From Cycas panzhihuaensis (lineage: Eukaryota > Cycadophyta): a stretch of 64,000 bases of DNA. Of the stretch, positions 11,391 through 24,237 are shown in pieces. The notes beneath the pieces are model-generated. The model saw nothing but the letters and a program-made list of their open reading frames with translations, had not been told where the DNA came from and did no database searches. The position numbers and the translations under genes are program-made. Where the stretch lies: NCBI GenBank assembly GCA_023213395.1, contig CM041465.1:8370001-8434000 (forward strand). Reading direction: 5' to 3'. Numbering within the stretch: position 1 is the first letter of the stretch; the number at the start of each line of letters is the position of its first letter.

Positions 11391-13600
11391 CATCATGAGG
11401 CATCCCCTCCATTACGTGACCAAAAGAGCCAACAACAACCCCCAAGGTCTCTTACAAGAACAACTAACAGGACCTTAGATCCTCTCACTTTGGTCATACG
11501 ATCATTTGAATGTATGGTCAAGGAACTCAAACTTTGACCTACTCAAGCCTCTTAGGAGTCACATCGATCCATGCATCAGGCATCACAAACCTTACTATCT
11601 AAAGGTGGAAGTACCTAAACTTCTTAAGGGAGGAAGGGAAGCCTCTTCCTAAGAAGATATGGTGTTTCATACATGGAGAATATCTCCACAAGGACTTGTA
11701 ATGTTGGTCGTAGCACCTTGAGCTTGCGCCACAATGTGACTTCTCTTCCCAAAGGGCCTCCAAGCCTAATTTAGAAAAACCTATTCACCAAGATCTATTC
11801 CTAAATTATGAATAACTAGATCAATCTACCTAGAGCAGTAGGGTGAGGAATAGAAGATGATCTCTTGATCCTTCCTCTAACCAAGTGAAAGGAAAGGGCT
11901 TAAGAGATCTATCACCTTCATCAAGCCCTAAGCCCTAGCATTCTTCATCCTCTCAACCCAAAAACAAAGGGAAGAGAGTGATTTAGATGCTTGAGACTAC
12001 TCATGTATACCCTATGACAAGGTCTTAGGCCATGCAGGAGGCCACAAAAGCCTCCACTTCACAACAAAATCCTCCCATACACAACCTGCCTATAGAGATC
12101 CCTGTGGTTCCAAAGACCATTCCCATTTGCCTAGGGCACTACAACTTTCATAGGGCACTTCCCTGACCCATAAGAAAGGGGAAGGCCTTTTCTATCATTA
12201 AAGAGCTCCACACTATATCTGTAAGTATGTTTATGATGGATGTCCTGTAGAGTTTCCTTAAGCAACAAGCTCTCCTTTTAGAAGCTCTTGGCCAGAAGGA
12301 CATCCTCATTCATTCCATGGTCACAACCCCAAAAGTATTAGTGGCACTACCTTTTTACCATCACCATTGATACCCTAGATTTGATGTTAAAGAGGATTGT
12401 GGTAGATAATACCTCTTTGGTTAATGCCATTCTTATATGCATGGTGGAAACGTTGGGAATAATGGCCCTTGAGCCAATCCCATAGAGGTGTTAAGGCTAC
12501 GATGGCAACGGAAAGGCACCTGAGAATCGTGACCCTACAACTCACCTAGGAAGATAAAACTATACAAGCAAATATAATAGTCCTTAATATTGATGTGGAC
12601 TATAACCTCTTGTTAGGTCACCCATGGCTTGACCAAATGGATGCTATTTGTTCTTCAAGGTGGAGGCAACTTAAGTTTGCCCATCAGGGGCAAATAAAAG
12701 TTATCACTTGAGAGCCTTCTCCTAGCCAACCATCTCACCAGCCATGTCAAGTGATATTTAGGGTAGTTAACAAGGTTGAGGATCCATTTGACCCATTGAT
12801 GACCCACTTTGTTAATGTTGCAAACCCCCAAGAAGAAGGGAATAACCTCCCTTCTCAACTAAACCTAGATCATTTTCCCCCATCAGTGCAGGGAGTTATG
12901 GGTATCTAGTTTTGAGAAACCAGGAGTCCAATGATGACTACAGGGAATCCCCTCATCCAATCTCCCTTATTAACACATGAAGGGGGCATTCCCCCCATCC
13001 CATCTTATGCCTCACATCTTGGAGGGGGACCTACCTTAGGATGGATGGTCTTTAGTTGAATGGCATGGTAGAGATTCTTCCTATGACATCCTAGTACCCA
13101 TGTATTATTAGCATGATACAATGCATGGACCACCACCCTACTCATTAGCATTCCATTATTAATACTCCTCAACCCTCGTTACCCTCTGTAGACGATGAGG
13201 ATATGGAGTCCCTTTTCTCCTATGATGAGTTTATCATTTATAATCCTAACCCTAGATCGCATTCCTATCTATAAGACATGATTAGACATCATATGAGGGG
13301 GTCCACTCTGATTCCTTAGAAGAGTCCCCTCATTATGTTGACTAGTTAGATGATCACTATGGAACTATTATCTCCTTACTTACTCCTCAACTTCTGCTCA
13401 ACAAGACTACCCAAGGGATAAATTATTTTGAGAATCATACAACTATGTTGGATCACCTAGCAGGAGTGATACCTAACCTACCTTCTAGGCACCATCAACT
13501 TGATTTCTAGAAGTGTTTAATTATTGGTTTACCCCTCACTAAACTAAGCCAATCATCAACTCTTCCCCATTCTCTAGTTAACCAAGCCCCCTTTCATTTT
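11391..13600 (+). pseudogene. gag-pol linker and protease region of element B
   Basis: Low conservation, with the frame broken many times. A retropepsin-like core can be recognised at about 12370-12720: LKRIVVDNTSLVNAI (an altered D-T/S-G type site) and VDYNLLLGHPWLDQMDAICSS, the latter being the typical C-terminal protease motif (YN.LLGRPWL). The ORF at 12655-12858 on the other strand is a shadow. From 12880 to 13600 I see only linker sequence. Confidence 0.55.
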
Positions 13601-13779
13601 GAGGAAGGGAATGCTATGTATGTAGGGGTAATTAAGGACATCATCCTCACCCATGGTAAGGCCATTAAGGTTGAGGTAGAGTGTTCTTGTCAGGAAATGG
13701 AAGAGTATGCTCAATTATTCCAAGAGTTCCATGACATCTTCGCACAAGACTAATCAGACATAAAGGGTATAGACCCAAG

Positions 13780-15060
13780 AATAGTCACCCATAACCTTAC
13801 TACCATCCTAGGTGCTCATCCTATGAGGTAGAAACAATGCCCCTTGCATTTAAAATTATCAGTTGAAGTTAAGATTAAAGTAAAAAAGTTGTTAGATGTG
13901 GGTTTTATTACTTCCATCGATTACCCTAGATGGGTTTCTAATATCGTATTCATTGCTAAGAAGAATGGGGCCATCAAAATTTATATCAACTTTAGAGACA
14001 TTAATAATGATTATCCCAAGGACAACTTCACTCTCCCATTTATTGATTAAATTATTGATTGTGCTGTTGGTTTCAAAGTCATGTCTTTAATAGATGGCTT
14101 CCCTAGTTATAACCAAATCCAAATATCCCCCAAGGACCATCACAAGACAATCTTCATTACTCCTTGGGGGGATATTTGCTTATAAATCCACACCCTTTAG
14201 TTTGAAAAATACCAATGCTACCTACCAAAGGGCCATGTAATTTATATTTCATGATCTTATTAATAAAACTCTTGAAGTTTTTATGGATGACATGATGGGC
14301 CTCTCCCAAAAGAGAGTTGATCACCTCGTGGACCTTAGAATGATTTTTATAAGATGTTGTAAATATCATATCAACCTAAATCCACTCAAATGCATCATTA
14401 TAATGACAACTGATAAGCTTTTAGGGTTCCTCATTTCTAAACAAGGAATCCAAATTGACTTAGATAAGGTCAAAGCTATAGTTGAGATACCTCCTTAAAG
14501 GATGCAACGATAGATTAAGTCATTCTTGGGGAGGTTAGGGTTCTTAAGGCATTTCTTGGTAAACTTTGCGATAAATTTCAAACCCTTGACTAACTTATTA
14601 AAGAAGGGGGGTCTTTTCATTTGGACCTCTAGGGCCCAAGAAGCCTTTCAAGAACTCAAATGAGCTCTTATATTGGCTCCTCCCTTCTTTAACAGTCCAT
14701 TTATCCTATATACCTTAGTGACTAATGAATCTTTAGGGGCTATGTTAGCCCAGGAGGATGACTCGAAAACTAAAAGGGCCATCTACTTCATTAGTCATAC
14801 ATTGGTAGCAATAGAACTAAACTACCTGCTAGCTAAAAAAAATTCCTGGTGCTAGTCTATACTACTAAAAAGGTCAAATATTACCTCCTTAGTAATACTA
14901 CTTATGTGATCATCCAATCTGATCCCTTAAGATATATATTAACCTGATCTTACTTGATAGGAAGGGTAGGCAAATGGGTCATCCTTCTTCAAGAATATGA
15001 TCTGAAGATCATTAACCAAAAATCTAAGAAAGGAATAATAGTCACATAATAGTTGGTGGA
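13780..15060 (+). pseudogene. Reverse transcriptase and pol RNase H of element B
   Basis: RT fingers and palm: KLLDVGFITSIDYPRWVSNIV, VFIAKKNGAIKIYINFRDIN, FTLPFID, then VMSLIDGFPSYNQIQI. The catalytic box has become VFMDDMMGLS (usual Y.DDM). KSFLGRLGFLRHF and LTNLLKKGGLFIWT lead to the RNase H, ILYTLVTNESLGAMLAQEDD and RAIYFISHTLVAIELNY, with the first Asp lost. Stops and small frame changes occur at about 14050, 14180 and 14500. This is the ordinary retroviral-type RNase H, so with the segment at 20011 the element carried two. Confidence 0.85.
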
Positions 15061-15299
15061 TGTTCCTATCCCAAACTCTCTCAAAGTTTCAGATAATGAT
15101 TTATTACCTGATGAGTATATCTTAGCCCTTTAGCATACTAATGCATATCCATTGGCCAACAATGAATGGTATGGGGATATAGTTAAATACCTAACCTAAT
15201 AGTAATACCCCACCAATGCTAGCAACAAAGTGAAGTTATATGTGAGGGCCTCTACCCAATAATACTTCCTTATGGAGGACATGCTATATAAATGATCAT

Positions 15300-17020
15300 T
15301 TCATGGCATCCTCCTCTATTGTATCAACCTAAAAGAGATTGACTAGATCCTTCATGAGTGCCACAGTGGTATCTATGGAGGTCATTCTAGAGGTTAATTA
15401 ATGGCCTAAAGAATCCTACGTATGGGATATTACTAGTTGACCTTATTTAAAGATGCCCATGCTTATGCACAATGTTGTCACCAATGGCAAGAGCATGCCA
15501 ACGTAGTCCATTAGCCTTATGAGGTGCTACATGCAATATTCTGTCTCTTTATGGCTATTTTCCCAATAAGGATTAGACTTAATTAGAGCCATCACTCCAC
15601 CCTCTTCAACCCAATATAAATTCATTTAAACCACTACAAAGTACTTCACCAAATGGGCTAAAGCTATTCCCTTATCCTCAACAATAGGAAATACTATTGC
15701 CACTTTTGTATATCATCATATCATCTACTAGTTTGGGGTCCTCGATATTGTCATTATAAATAATAGAACCCCATTCTATTGGAGTTAATCATCATCACTC
15801 CACTCTCACCTTTCCATCTAGGATTGTACACCTCATCAACTTCAATTTAGACATGTGATGCTCAACATGTCGAGGTAAGTTAATGTAAGTTTAACTTTGA
15901 TTTATATTAAGTTGAGTTAGTTTCATTTGAATTAAGTTAACTTTATTTTATTATTATTTTGAATTCAGGGGTTAAGGAGTTTCCCTCCTCCTCCAAATTA
16001 TAAATATTGAGGGGTGTGCAACCCTGGTGTCTTTAGACACTGCCCTTATTTAGGAAATTTGTAACTCTCTTCACTATAATGGAATGACTATAATGGATTT
16101 TCAATTTATGCTACATTGATGTATTGTAATATTGATCTATATGATTCTTTATACATGTTCTTCCATGTTCTCCTACAATATTTTTCCTATATTTGGTATC
16201 AGAGCATTTGGGCCTACATTCTATTTCCTACACATTCTGTAATAAGGAGATGGATGAGTTTTGTGAGAGATTCAAGATCTCTCATAAGACCTTGTTCCCT
16301 TACTACTCTTGAGCCAATGGCTAAATTGAGGCCTTTAATAAAACCCCAATTAATATTCTTAAGAAAATCATTACCTAATCCAAAAAGGATTGGCACCTCT
16401 AGCTTTGCTCAACTCTATGGGCCTACTAAACTTTAATTTGCATGGCCACAAGAATGACACTATTCTCCTTAGTCTATAGGTTAGAAGTCATATTACCCTT
16501 AGAAGTTGAGATCCCTTCCTTGAGAGTATCTCTCAAAGAGTTTATCAATGAGGAGTGGTGGTGCCAAGCTCACCTCCTTAACCTTGAAGCTTTGGACAAA
16601 AAAATGCTTAGTCACATACTGAGTTAATCTAGCATTCAAAGCTAGGGCATAAAGGACACATGATAAGATAAGCATTTGTTCCCTCACATCTTGAGTCCTG
16701 GGGACCAAGTCCTTAAGCTGGAATACCTTTATGATCGATTATCTAAATTTAGCCCCAAATGAGTGGGCCCTTTTATGGTCCTTGAGAGCATAGGCAATGG
16801 TGTATACATAATTACCACATTGGAAGGTCTTAATTTTGACAAAGTTGTAAATAAAAAATTCCTAAAAATATTCTATGTTGATCCCTTTTCCTCCTGGATA
16901 GAAAAAGGACCAGCTCTTTTCTACTCTAAAATGAGTATGAACTATTGTTTAATTATAATGATAGATGCCCTAGTAAGTACATGGCATGTATGCAAGCCTT
17001 GTGATACCTCTACTTACTAA
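15300..17020 (+). pseudogene. Integrase of element B, split by an LTR insertion
   Basis: The zinc finger is at 15340-15490 (HSGIYGGHSRG, ILRMGYY, LFKDAHAYAQCCHQ). The core begins at 15640 (FTKWAKAIPL) and is cut at INNRTPF by a 456-bp insertion. It resumes at 16233 (CNKEMDEF equivalent), then MTLFSLVYRLEVILPLEVEIPSLRVSL, and ends near 17000 with VVNKKFLKIFY. The catalytic Asp of ITDN has become Asn (IINN). It aligns end to end with the better copy at 2-1042, and many of its stops replace Gln or Trp codons of that copy. Confidence 0.85.
15777..16232 (+). mobile_element. Internally deleted LTR element (LTR + primer site) inserted in integrase
   Basis: The target duplication CATTC flanks it (15772-15776 and 16233-16237), and removing it restores the integrase reading seen in element A. 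It starts TATTGGAG (TGTTGGAG with one change) and ends TTCCTACA. After about 415 bp of LTR, TGGTATCAGAGC at 16194-16205 is a perfect initiator-Met tRNA primer site. Only about 27 bases follow before a copy of the LTR end. It is therefore an element whose internal region and most of the 3' LTR are lost. Confidence 0.82.
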
Positions 17021-17759
17021 AAAGGATAGTTGTGTTCCTTTTTGAAGGTTTCATGATCCCTTAGTGAGTTGGGCCCTTCTTCAATCCATGAGTAGTAGTA
17101 GACATACCCCCATGTAGGGAATCATCTTCGTACCCATGTTTGATCTATTTTTTGATCTATAGCCATAATCCAAATTAAGCCTCATGGGGGTAACTTTATT
17201 CAACTACAAATATAAGCTACCATCTAAGAAAAGGTAATTAGTAATAAAACCTATCACTCCTTCAAGACCTTTAGGGTATTTATATCGGTCGAGTCTTGTC
17301 CTTGTCTAAGTCACTACCCTTGCCTTAGAGGAGCATGTGATTCATGTTGCTTGAGTATCACATAAGAATACCTAATCAAACTAGGTGATTGTGTGTATTT
17401 AGTGTGTGTTCTAATCCATGAACAAAAGCAAATAATACCATCAAGCATGAGCAAATGAGCCTGTACAAATTCATATATATCTATGTATATTTAGAAACCA
17501 AATAAAAGTACACTCATGTTAAAAGGGAGGGCTAATGTATCCCCTATATCTCTCTCTATATAATCATCAAATAATGGTATAATTGTATAATGATACAACA
17601 TACCATAAGAAGCTAGAATCCTTATAAAGTTTATACAATGATCCTCATACATAGAGTGGAACCTCTTGGAGGTCCAAGCTTTCCTCTTATCAAAACTAAT
17701 GATGGTACAAAGCCATGGAGATGTCTAGAGGTGGTCACATAGTATCATCCTTTGGTTGT
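17021..17759. other. Spacer between integrase and antisense ORF of element B
   Basis: No coding signal. It corresponds to 1043-1850 of A (for example ATATCTCTCTCTATATAATC at 17547 against ATATA-rich text at 1440-1620). Confidence 0.5.
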
Positions 17760-18800
17760 CCTGCTCACTGATCTAGGGTCCAGGTCCCTCTAAGGCTCCT
17801 CCTAGAATGTTGTGAGGTCTCAACTTTACTCCCCTCATCCTGCACCTAGCTCTTATCCCTTGGATGACTATATGAGGGGGTTGTCATGTCTGTCTAGGAT
17901 GACTAAGCTACCATCTAGTCCACTAATCTATTACGTTATGATTGGAATCATTCTCACCCTCCCTCCACCTATCTAACCATGCCTCCAGCACCATAATCCT
18001 TGCCTCGGCTCTCAAGATTGCCTTTGTGGGTGTAATTGCTACTTGGGCTGCTCCCTCTCTCACTTGGGCCTCTAACACTCTTACTCAGGCCTACAGTCAG
18101 CCTACTACTAGACCCACTCCTCTAAAATGGTTAAAATACTAGAATTGGAATAAGGAATAGTATGAGAATCTACCATGGCATGTGGCCCATATCTGGTCAT
18201 ACTGGATAGTAATGTTAGCCACTATCAAGGCAGCCTAGTCAAACCTCTACCCCTACTCGCATAGCCTAATGAACTCCATCCACCCTCTAAGGACATCTTT
18301 ATAGTTTTATTTCTAGGAGATGTAGAACATAATTATAAATATGATCAATTTCCTTGGTCAAGGAATTTATGATGTCATAATTATCCTGATAGATGCTCCC
18401 CTCCTATCCCAATAGCCCCTCTCATAGAAAAAGTGAGCTACCTCTTAGTGTACAACATCAATACTAGGTAACACCCCTAGCATGAATGGTTCCCTACTTT
18501 CCAGGGCCCCTAGGACCCTTCATAGATCTGACAAAGTGATTATTAGATCTCCAACTCTTAGGATATGAAAAACATGCCATCTGCAATCCTAGTGTATAAC
18601 GATATCAACTAGGAGCACTTGGTCAGAAGTATACCAGTGCATGAAGATGACCCTTAATAAACTGCATCATCTCAAGACCTCTTGATCCTCTCCAGTCATC
18701 AACTTTGTGAGTGCCAACATTAGTGCCTTGATGTTCTCACAATTATATATCACTATAATAGCCTATAAACTAGCCAAAAAACCATTAGTCATTAGCTTAC
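17760..18800 (-). pseudogene. Antisense plant-mobile-domain-like ORF of element B
   Basis: The minus strand reads HVFHI.RVGDLIITLSDL, RVLGALESREPFM, EVAHFFYERGYWDRRGA, GWMEFIRLCE and YFNHFRGVG, then a coiled-coil-like end VRVLEAQVREGAAQVA...RIMVLEAWLDRWREGE. Each block has a counterpart in A (HVFHLP.VGDVTVTPRNIR; ILGVPVTG; GGWMDAMRHCEASERMDW; FFDHFRAV; the ELDEARSERD coil). It has more stops than A, matching the greater decay of B as a whole. The PMD start lies near 18640-18800. Confidence 0.68.
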
Positions 18801-18889
18801 TAGCCAATGGGAACATCTCTCTTAGTTAAGTGAAAAATAGATGAACTTTTAATAAAATTCTAAAAATCTAAAAATTCTAATTCTATGCA

Positions 18890-19010
18890 ATAGACTTTTT
18901 TGCAATACCATGAACATGTGTGTGGTACTCCCCTTCGTGCCATGGATTTCTTTGTGGTACCACAACTTTATTTCTAATATCATAGGAAATCTTGCGATAC
19001 CACAAACTAA
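18890..19010. repeat. Palindromic cluster next to the antisense ORF (element B)
   Basis: It includes the perfect 14-base palindrome TTGTGGTACCACAA (18952-18965) and nearby GATACCACA and GGTAC elements. It occupies the position of the A hairpin cluster at 3707-3811 and shares the GCGATACCACA string with it. Confidence 0.65.
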
Positions 19011-20010
19011 ATCCCCAAAATTAAAAAATAATAAAGATTAACATCACCTCTCAAAATGAGAATAGGTCTATCAAGACTAGGATCCCCCATAACCTTGTTC
19101 TAGCCTTTTGTAGGCACTAAACATGTCTTGTTAGTCCCCTTATCCCTCTAAATGGGCATAACCTAACTATTAAAAAGCATAATACATGAAATATAAAATA
19201 CAAAGATTTGTGTTGAGATCCACTCATTAGATCCAACCTTACTATAGCCATGGCTCGCTTGTAATCCCAACTTGCTTGTAATTTTAATAACTCCTCTTGT
19301 ATGATGATCTAATGTCTAGATCTTCCTAAGTGAGCCCATCTATGAAAGGGAAAATTGGGGTAATAGAAGGTTTTCTATAGAATCTAATGGGTAATGGTAA
19401 AAATAAATTCCATTTCTTTATCAAACCTATTTATATTTGGCAGGCTCCCTAGGGATTTGTGCCTATTTCTCATTTTGTTTGAGCCATTAGGACTGTGTCT
19501 TTGAGCCTATGCCTATTTCCTTTAGGGCCCAAGCCCTCTTTGACTCCTAGATACTATTTTTTCTCACCTTTACAAGTAATAATGGTGACCTTCTAAACTT
19601 TTGTAGGTGGAGCTTTTTTCCCCTATAACTTATTTACTCAAGACCCCATTAGTGTTTATACTCTTTAGACTTATATCAATGTACTGATCTCATTTTTCAT
19701 AGTTATTTTAGCCTATTTATCACCCAATAGAATCTTGTCCTCCTAGTTAAGTTCCCTGTTAGGCCTTTACCAACCTTGGGCTTGAGCAATGAGTTCTTTC
19801 TACCATCACCTCCTCCCTTCCATAGGGTAGACCCTTCGTGAGCCTATTTTCTTAGCCATAGGTCTCTTCTATCCTCTCTTTGAGTGGGTGTTCACCTTAG
19901 TTGTGATTCTTAGGACTCATCATCCTTCGCTTAGAATTTTTTTCTTAATGTCCTTTCCTTGCAAAAGAGTGATGTTTATCTATCTCTTGTAATTCTACTT
20001 ATCATTCTCC

Positions 20011-20450
20011 CCATGGCTCTACTCATCTATATTGGTGGTGGTACTCATAGTAACCCAGGTCCCTCTACCATAGCCTAGATCATCTGTGATCCTCCCAAGT
20101 ATGTTTTCATACACTCTAGGATTTATCTACCCAAGGTCACAAATAATGAAGTAGAGTACATGACTATCATTTAAGTCTTAACCAACACACTTCATTTCTA
20201 ATATGGCCCCATCATCCTACACTATGACTTATAAATTATGGTATCCTAATTGACCCAAACCTACTAGATTATTTACCCTAGGTTAAGATCTTTGGCTATA
20301 ACAACTAGGTCCTTATTGGCCTACTTTTCATCAGTTGATATTCAATAGATTCCTCATGACTGAAACATCAAGGATAATAGCTTAGTTAACTTTATCCTTA
20401 AGCATTACCTTCAACTTCAAGGTGACCCCTTATTAACTTGATAAATTGCC
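20011..20450 (+). pseudogene. Second RNase H of element B
   Basis: ATG at 20011, then LLIYIGGGTHSNPGPSTIA, YLPKVTNNEVEYMTII, GPIILHYDL and VDIQ.IPHD. Read beside A's 4726-5190 it is the same domain. The first Asp (TDG) has become Gly (IGG), the Glu of NNEVEY is kept, and the DSE motif is altered. Multiple stops are present. It shows that element B had two RNase H domains, one in pol and one about 5 kb further downstream. Confidence 0.72.
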
Positions 20451-22730
20451 TTGTTAGAGAGATCCTTAGGGGGAAACCTTACCTATCTCTTCCTTTCTTG
20501 TTACCTTTAAGAAATGGCTATTAGTGAGGTAAAACTATGGTAAGTGATACTCTTGTCCACTTCTTATCCTTGGTCAATACAGTGTATCTCCCTCTCATCT
20601 CCCCAAGCATCTCTATGGGATTCTGAACCCTATCTCAGGGTCATGCTACCCACCTTAGTAAACCACCAAGATCATCCTCCTTAGTTGCCACCTTCTTATT
20701 ATATTCGTACATGCTTAGGATTTATAGCTACATGCCTTGAGATCAATTTGATCACATACTAGTCTTCCTCCTTAACTTGTACCTCCTATCTATGCATTTG
20801 TTGCTACACCTACTACCCTTGGACTTCTTATATATTTCACTTTTAGGTGTTGATTATAACTAATAGAATTTGTGTCAGTAGCATTCACCATCATCCTAGG
20901 TTTAGAGCAATAAGGTTTTGTTACTAAAGAGGTAGTGTTTCTTAACCACCGGGAATAGATTAGGAGATTTGTGACATAGGTAAGTGTAGACACATGCCTC
21001 TATCTTGTATCCCATTATATACTTTATGTTTAATGCTTTATGGGATTCTTGTGTGATTGTCAGATGCATGATTATTTATTTTACTTTGCCTGCTTGTGTT
21101 TGTTTTTATGCTGATGATAACCAAGACTCTAGTCTAATGACTGTAAAATCTCCATTATGGTCTCTCAATTAGGAAGACAACTATTTAGTGTTCCTATAAC
21201 TTCATTTTTATATAGTTTTAACTTATTATTATAAGCTTATTTCATTATCTCACCCTTATTATATGTGATTAGTCATTTAGTGGCCTCAAGGCTGGTCTAT
21301 AGGACCCTAGGGTGAAAGTTTAAAGCTTCTCTATCAGTTATTTACTAATTCTTATTCTTTGTTGTTGCCCCACTTTGATTATTACTAGCCCTATGAAGTA
21401 TCTCATAGTACTACATAGATCTTTGTGGTATGATAGAGGACTTTATAGTGTGATTGTTACGACAGTTCCTATAGCCAATAATATTCAAATCTTGCCATTA
21501 GTATAGTCCTAACATGGTAGGCACCTTATGGCTAGCCTAGATTGAGGCACAATGGTCAGAAGAAACTTTCCAAACAATAAAAAGGCCATTTTGATTTTAT
21601 TTAAGGGGTCTTTTTGCCCATTCTTGATAGAAAAAAATAGAAAATCTTATTTTTTGAAGAAAAGAGAAGAGAATTCAGATTTTAGAATATAAGCACTAAA
21701 AAATCTCCTTCTATGATCACCAAGACTCTCTCTTCTCTCTTAGATTCAAAGAGTTTCACTAAGGACACCCTTTCAAGGGTCATAAGTGGAATTTTTCTCA
21801 TTAATTCAACCATAAACACCAAGTTTTCTTAAAGGAAGTGGGTAAGATCCATACATACTTTTGTTTCTCAATGAGAACTTCTCTTGATTTGCTCTTATTT
21901 TAGTTGTTTAACTCATCTTTACTTTGTTTCTTAGCTTGGATATTATAGTTCATAGCTTTTACCAATTTCATTCCTTTGGAATCTTGAGGAAACTACCTTG
22001 TATGAACTAGAAACTCTCCACAACCACCATCATAGTATTAGAGGAGGAAGTGAGTGATATGTTAGCTACTTTAGGGAGTTTAAAGAGGGGTAATAGGTGC
22101 AACTATCAACTTTTTCACCTTCTACTTATTGGGTTATCCCCTCCTAAGCCATATAGTATTGAATCTCAACATGCATGCACCTTCCACTCTAATATTTGGC
22201 CATGCAACCATACCATTTTATGAGTACATACTGTTGATTTTTTAGAACTCACCTCATCTTTGCATCATATCTTCCTCTTCTTGATTACACTAAGGAGACC
22301 ACTCTCATTAGGAAGGCCAATGCCATTCTTCACACTCTTGATACACTTAGGTTTTCTTGTAAAATGGATTAACATTTTCTTATGATGTTTGTTTCCTTTA
22401 CTTGGCTAAAAGTAGAACATAATTTATAAAATATACATGTTTATATATATTGTACACATCTCTATTGGATAATGTTTTACTTTGTGCATGTAGGTTAGAG
22501 AGCATACCTCTCCAATATAGCCAACAAGGCATACAGAGGATTTCATCTCCAAAAATAAGCATCAATTTATGTATCAGCATTTCATTTCCTTACATGTACA
22601 TTGTTTTCTTATTTCCTTTTCTATTTATATGCTACTCTAGTTAAATTTGGGGCAGATAAGTGGAGCCCCATCATCTTCTACTTTTCTCATGGCAAAGGAG
22701 CTCCTAATTCTAGCAAAGGAAAATTAAGGA
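20451..22730 (+). other. 3' untranslated region of element B
   Basis: No coding signal. It aligns in parts with 5191-7290 of A and, inverted, with about 43800-44450 of D (TCTCTCTTCTCTCTTAGATTC and following text). It contains a purine-rich stretch just before the LTR (AAAGGAAAATTAAGGAAGAG, 22714-22733) that could have been the polypurine tract. Confidence 0.5.
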
Positions 22731-23752
22731 AGAGTAAGGTTGGAATCTCTACTAAAAATGAATTGGGTACATTTCCTTTAAATCCTTTCTTTCCTGCAAT
22801 CATCTTATATTTTTGATTAGAATACTTGTCCCCAAATCCCCCATTAAGGCAAACTTGTTTCCTTTTTTTTCAAGCTTGTTTTATTGATTGTATGCATGTA
22901 TGCATATAAAATAAAAGCTAAAGATTTAGATTAGGAAAGTATTTCTCTTTATATGAATGGGAAAGAGAATCATTTGAAAGAAAGGATTCCCTTCCCCCTT
23001 ACTATTTTCATTTCATGTAAAGTGAAGGCATATTAGGGAAGCATTGCATTGCACTTGCAGATAAGAAGGAAATAATATTACTTCTTTCCACTCTCTTGCA
23101 CCACTCCTAATTATATCATTGTCTTTACCCTATAGGCACATGACCCTAAAGTTCCTTTTAAGGCCAAAAGATAAAGGGTGTGAATTAAGAGAGAGGTTTT
23201 ACATTTATTACACATTATTTATTATATTTGCTAGTAGCTTTTACTTTATCATAACATGCATGCAAACTCAAAATACTACCTTTGAACAAAACACTTCTCC
23301 CAAGTAAACAAAAACATATAATTGACATATAACCTAAAAGGAACCATTTAGATAAGGAAGAAATCAACTAAAACTTCATATTCTACCTTTGATCACTACT
23401 TATTACCATGCCCTCTCCTATGAGAGAAACCTATCCCTTCTCCCCAAATGAGAATAGGAGAAACTTACCTGGGTAACTTAGTAACCTGAGATTGCCAAGC
23501 TCTCCATGACCTATTAGTCAACACATTAATTAAATTGACATATTCTTTGCGCCTATCAACTAGACAACCTTAAATCCCTATAGGTAAAGAAGGGAATGTG
23601 TATCTTGCAAGTCCCCAAACCCATGCCTAAGTAGCACACAGATGCCTTTTAAGGGTAACTAAAGCTATACCATACCTCAGGCCTTCACCTCCTAAGCTTA
23701 TTATTAGTTGGTGTGTCATTACTTCTAGTGATCCATTGTAGGCATGCTTCTA
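22731..23752 (+). repeat. 3' LTR of element B
   Basis: Direct repeat of 8354-9383, ending ...GCATGCTTCTA where the 5' copy ends ...GTGTGCTTCCA. Substitutions are frequent by eye, in line with an old insertion. Confidence 0.8.
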
Positions 23753-24237
23753 GAAAGTTAATAAGAACTTGCTCAAAATATTAAGTACGGTTCATAGATT
23801 GAGATCCTCCTATGCATGAGTGTCTTGATAGACCTTTAGTTATTTAGTTAAGTAATATGATGGGTCCCTGCTAACTTAGGAGGTGGATAAGAGGCCTCAA
23901 GATGAGGCCAATTGTGGGCATAGGAATTGTATGCCTAATTTGATGGATACCCCTCCATCAGTGACTCTTGGTTAGATGAAGCAATGGGGGAATAGGAGGG
24001 TTATATTTCTAATAGGGGTAAACTACATAAGTGATGGGAGAAGTATTGCATTCACAAAATATCCAATCCATCTAAGGAAGTATTGAATAAAAAAAGTGTA
24101 TTATGTGGTGGTTAATATTTAGCACCCTAATAAACCCTACACATGATGGAGCAGGTGTATAGGAAGGACAAAGAGGTCATAAGACTTATTAATCTGTGAG
24201 TCTTCTATTGTGGTCACTAGTGGATCACACCAAATGG
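23753..24237 (-). mobile_element. Inverted Tat leader fragment C
   Basis: The reverse complement matches the leader of B at about 9385-9860: GGCCTCA(C/T)CTTGAG, CATCACTTATGT, a GGGTTTATTAGG-type string, and CATAGGAGGATCT. It is cut off exactly where B's 3' LTR ends, so this is a truncated, opposite-strand member of the same group. Confidence 0.7.

Larger units (their letters stand above)
8354..23752 (+). mobile_element. Tat-like Ty3/gypsy retrotransposon B, both LTRs, heavily decayed
   Basis: A pair of about 1.03-kb direct LTRs (8354-9383 and 22731-23752) encloses gag, protease, RT/RNase H, integrase, antisense ORF, extra RNase H and 3' UTR, in the gene order of A. The total of about 15.4 kb fits large Tat/Ogre elements. 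Every coding part is full of stops, many of them TAG where CAG or TGG is expected. A 456-bp LTR insertion splits integrase. No clear target-site duplication was found: the 5' side abuts element A's LTR and the 3' side abuts inverted fragment C. Confidence 0.82.

Noticed and set aside
16194-16205. TGGTATCAGAGC as part of a tRNA gene
   Set aside because: Only the 3'-end complement is present, without a cloverleaf; it is a primer-binding site.
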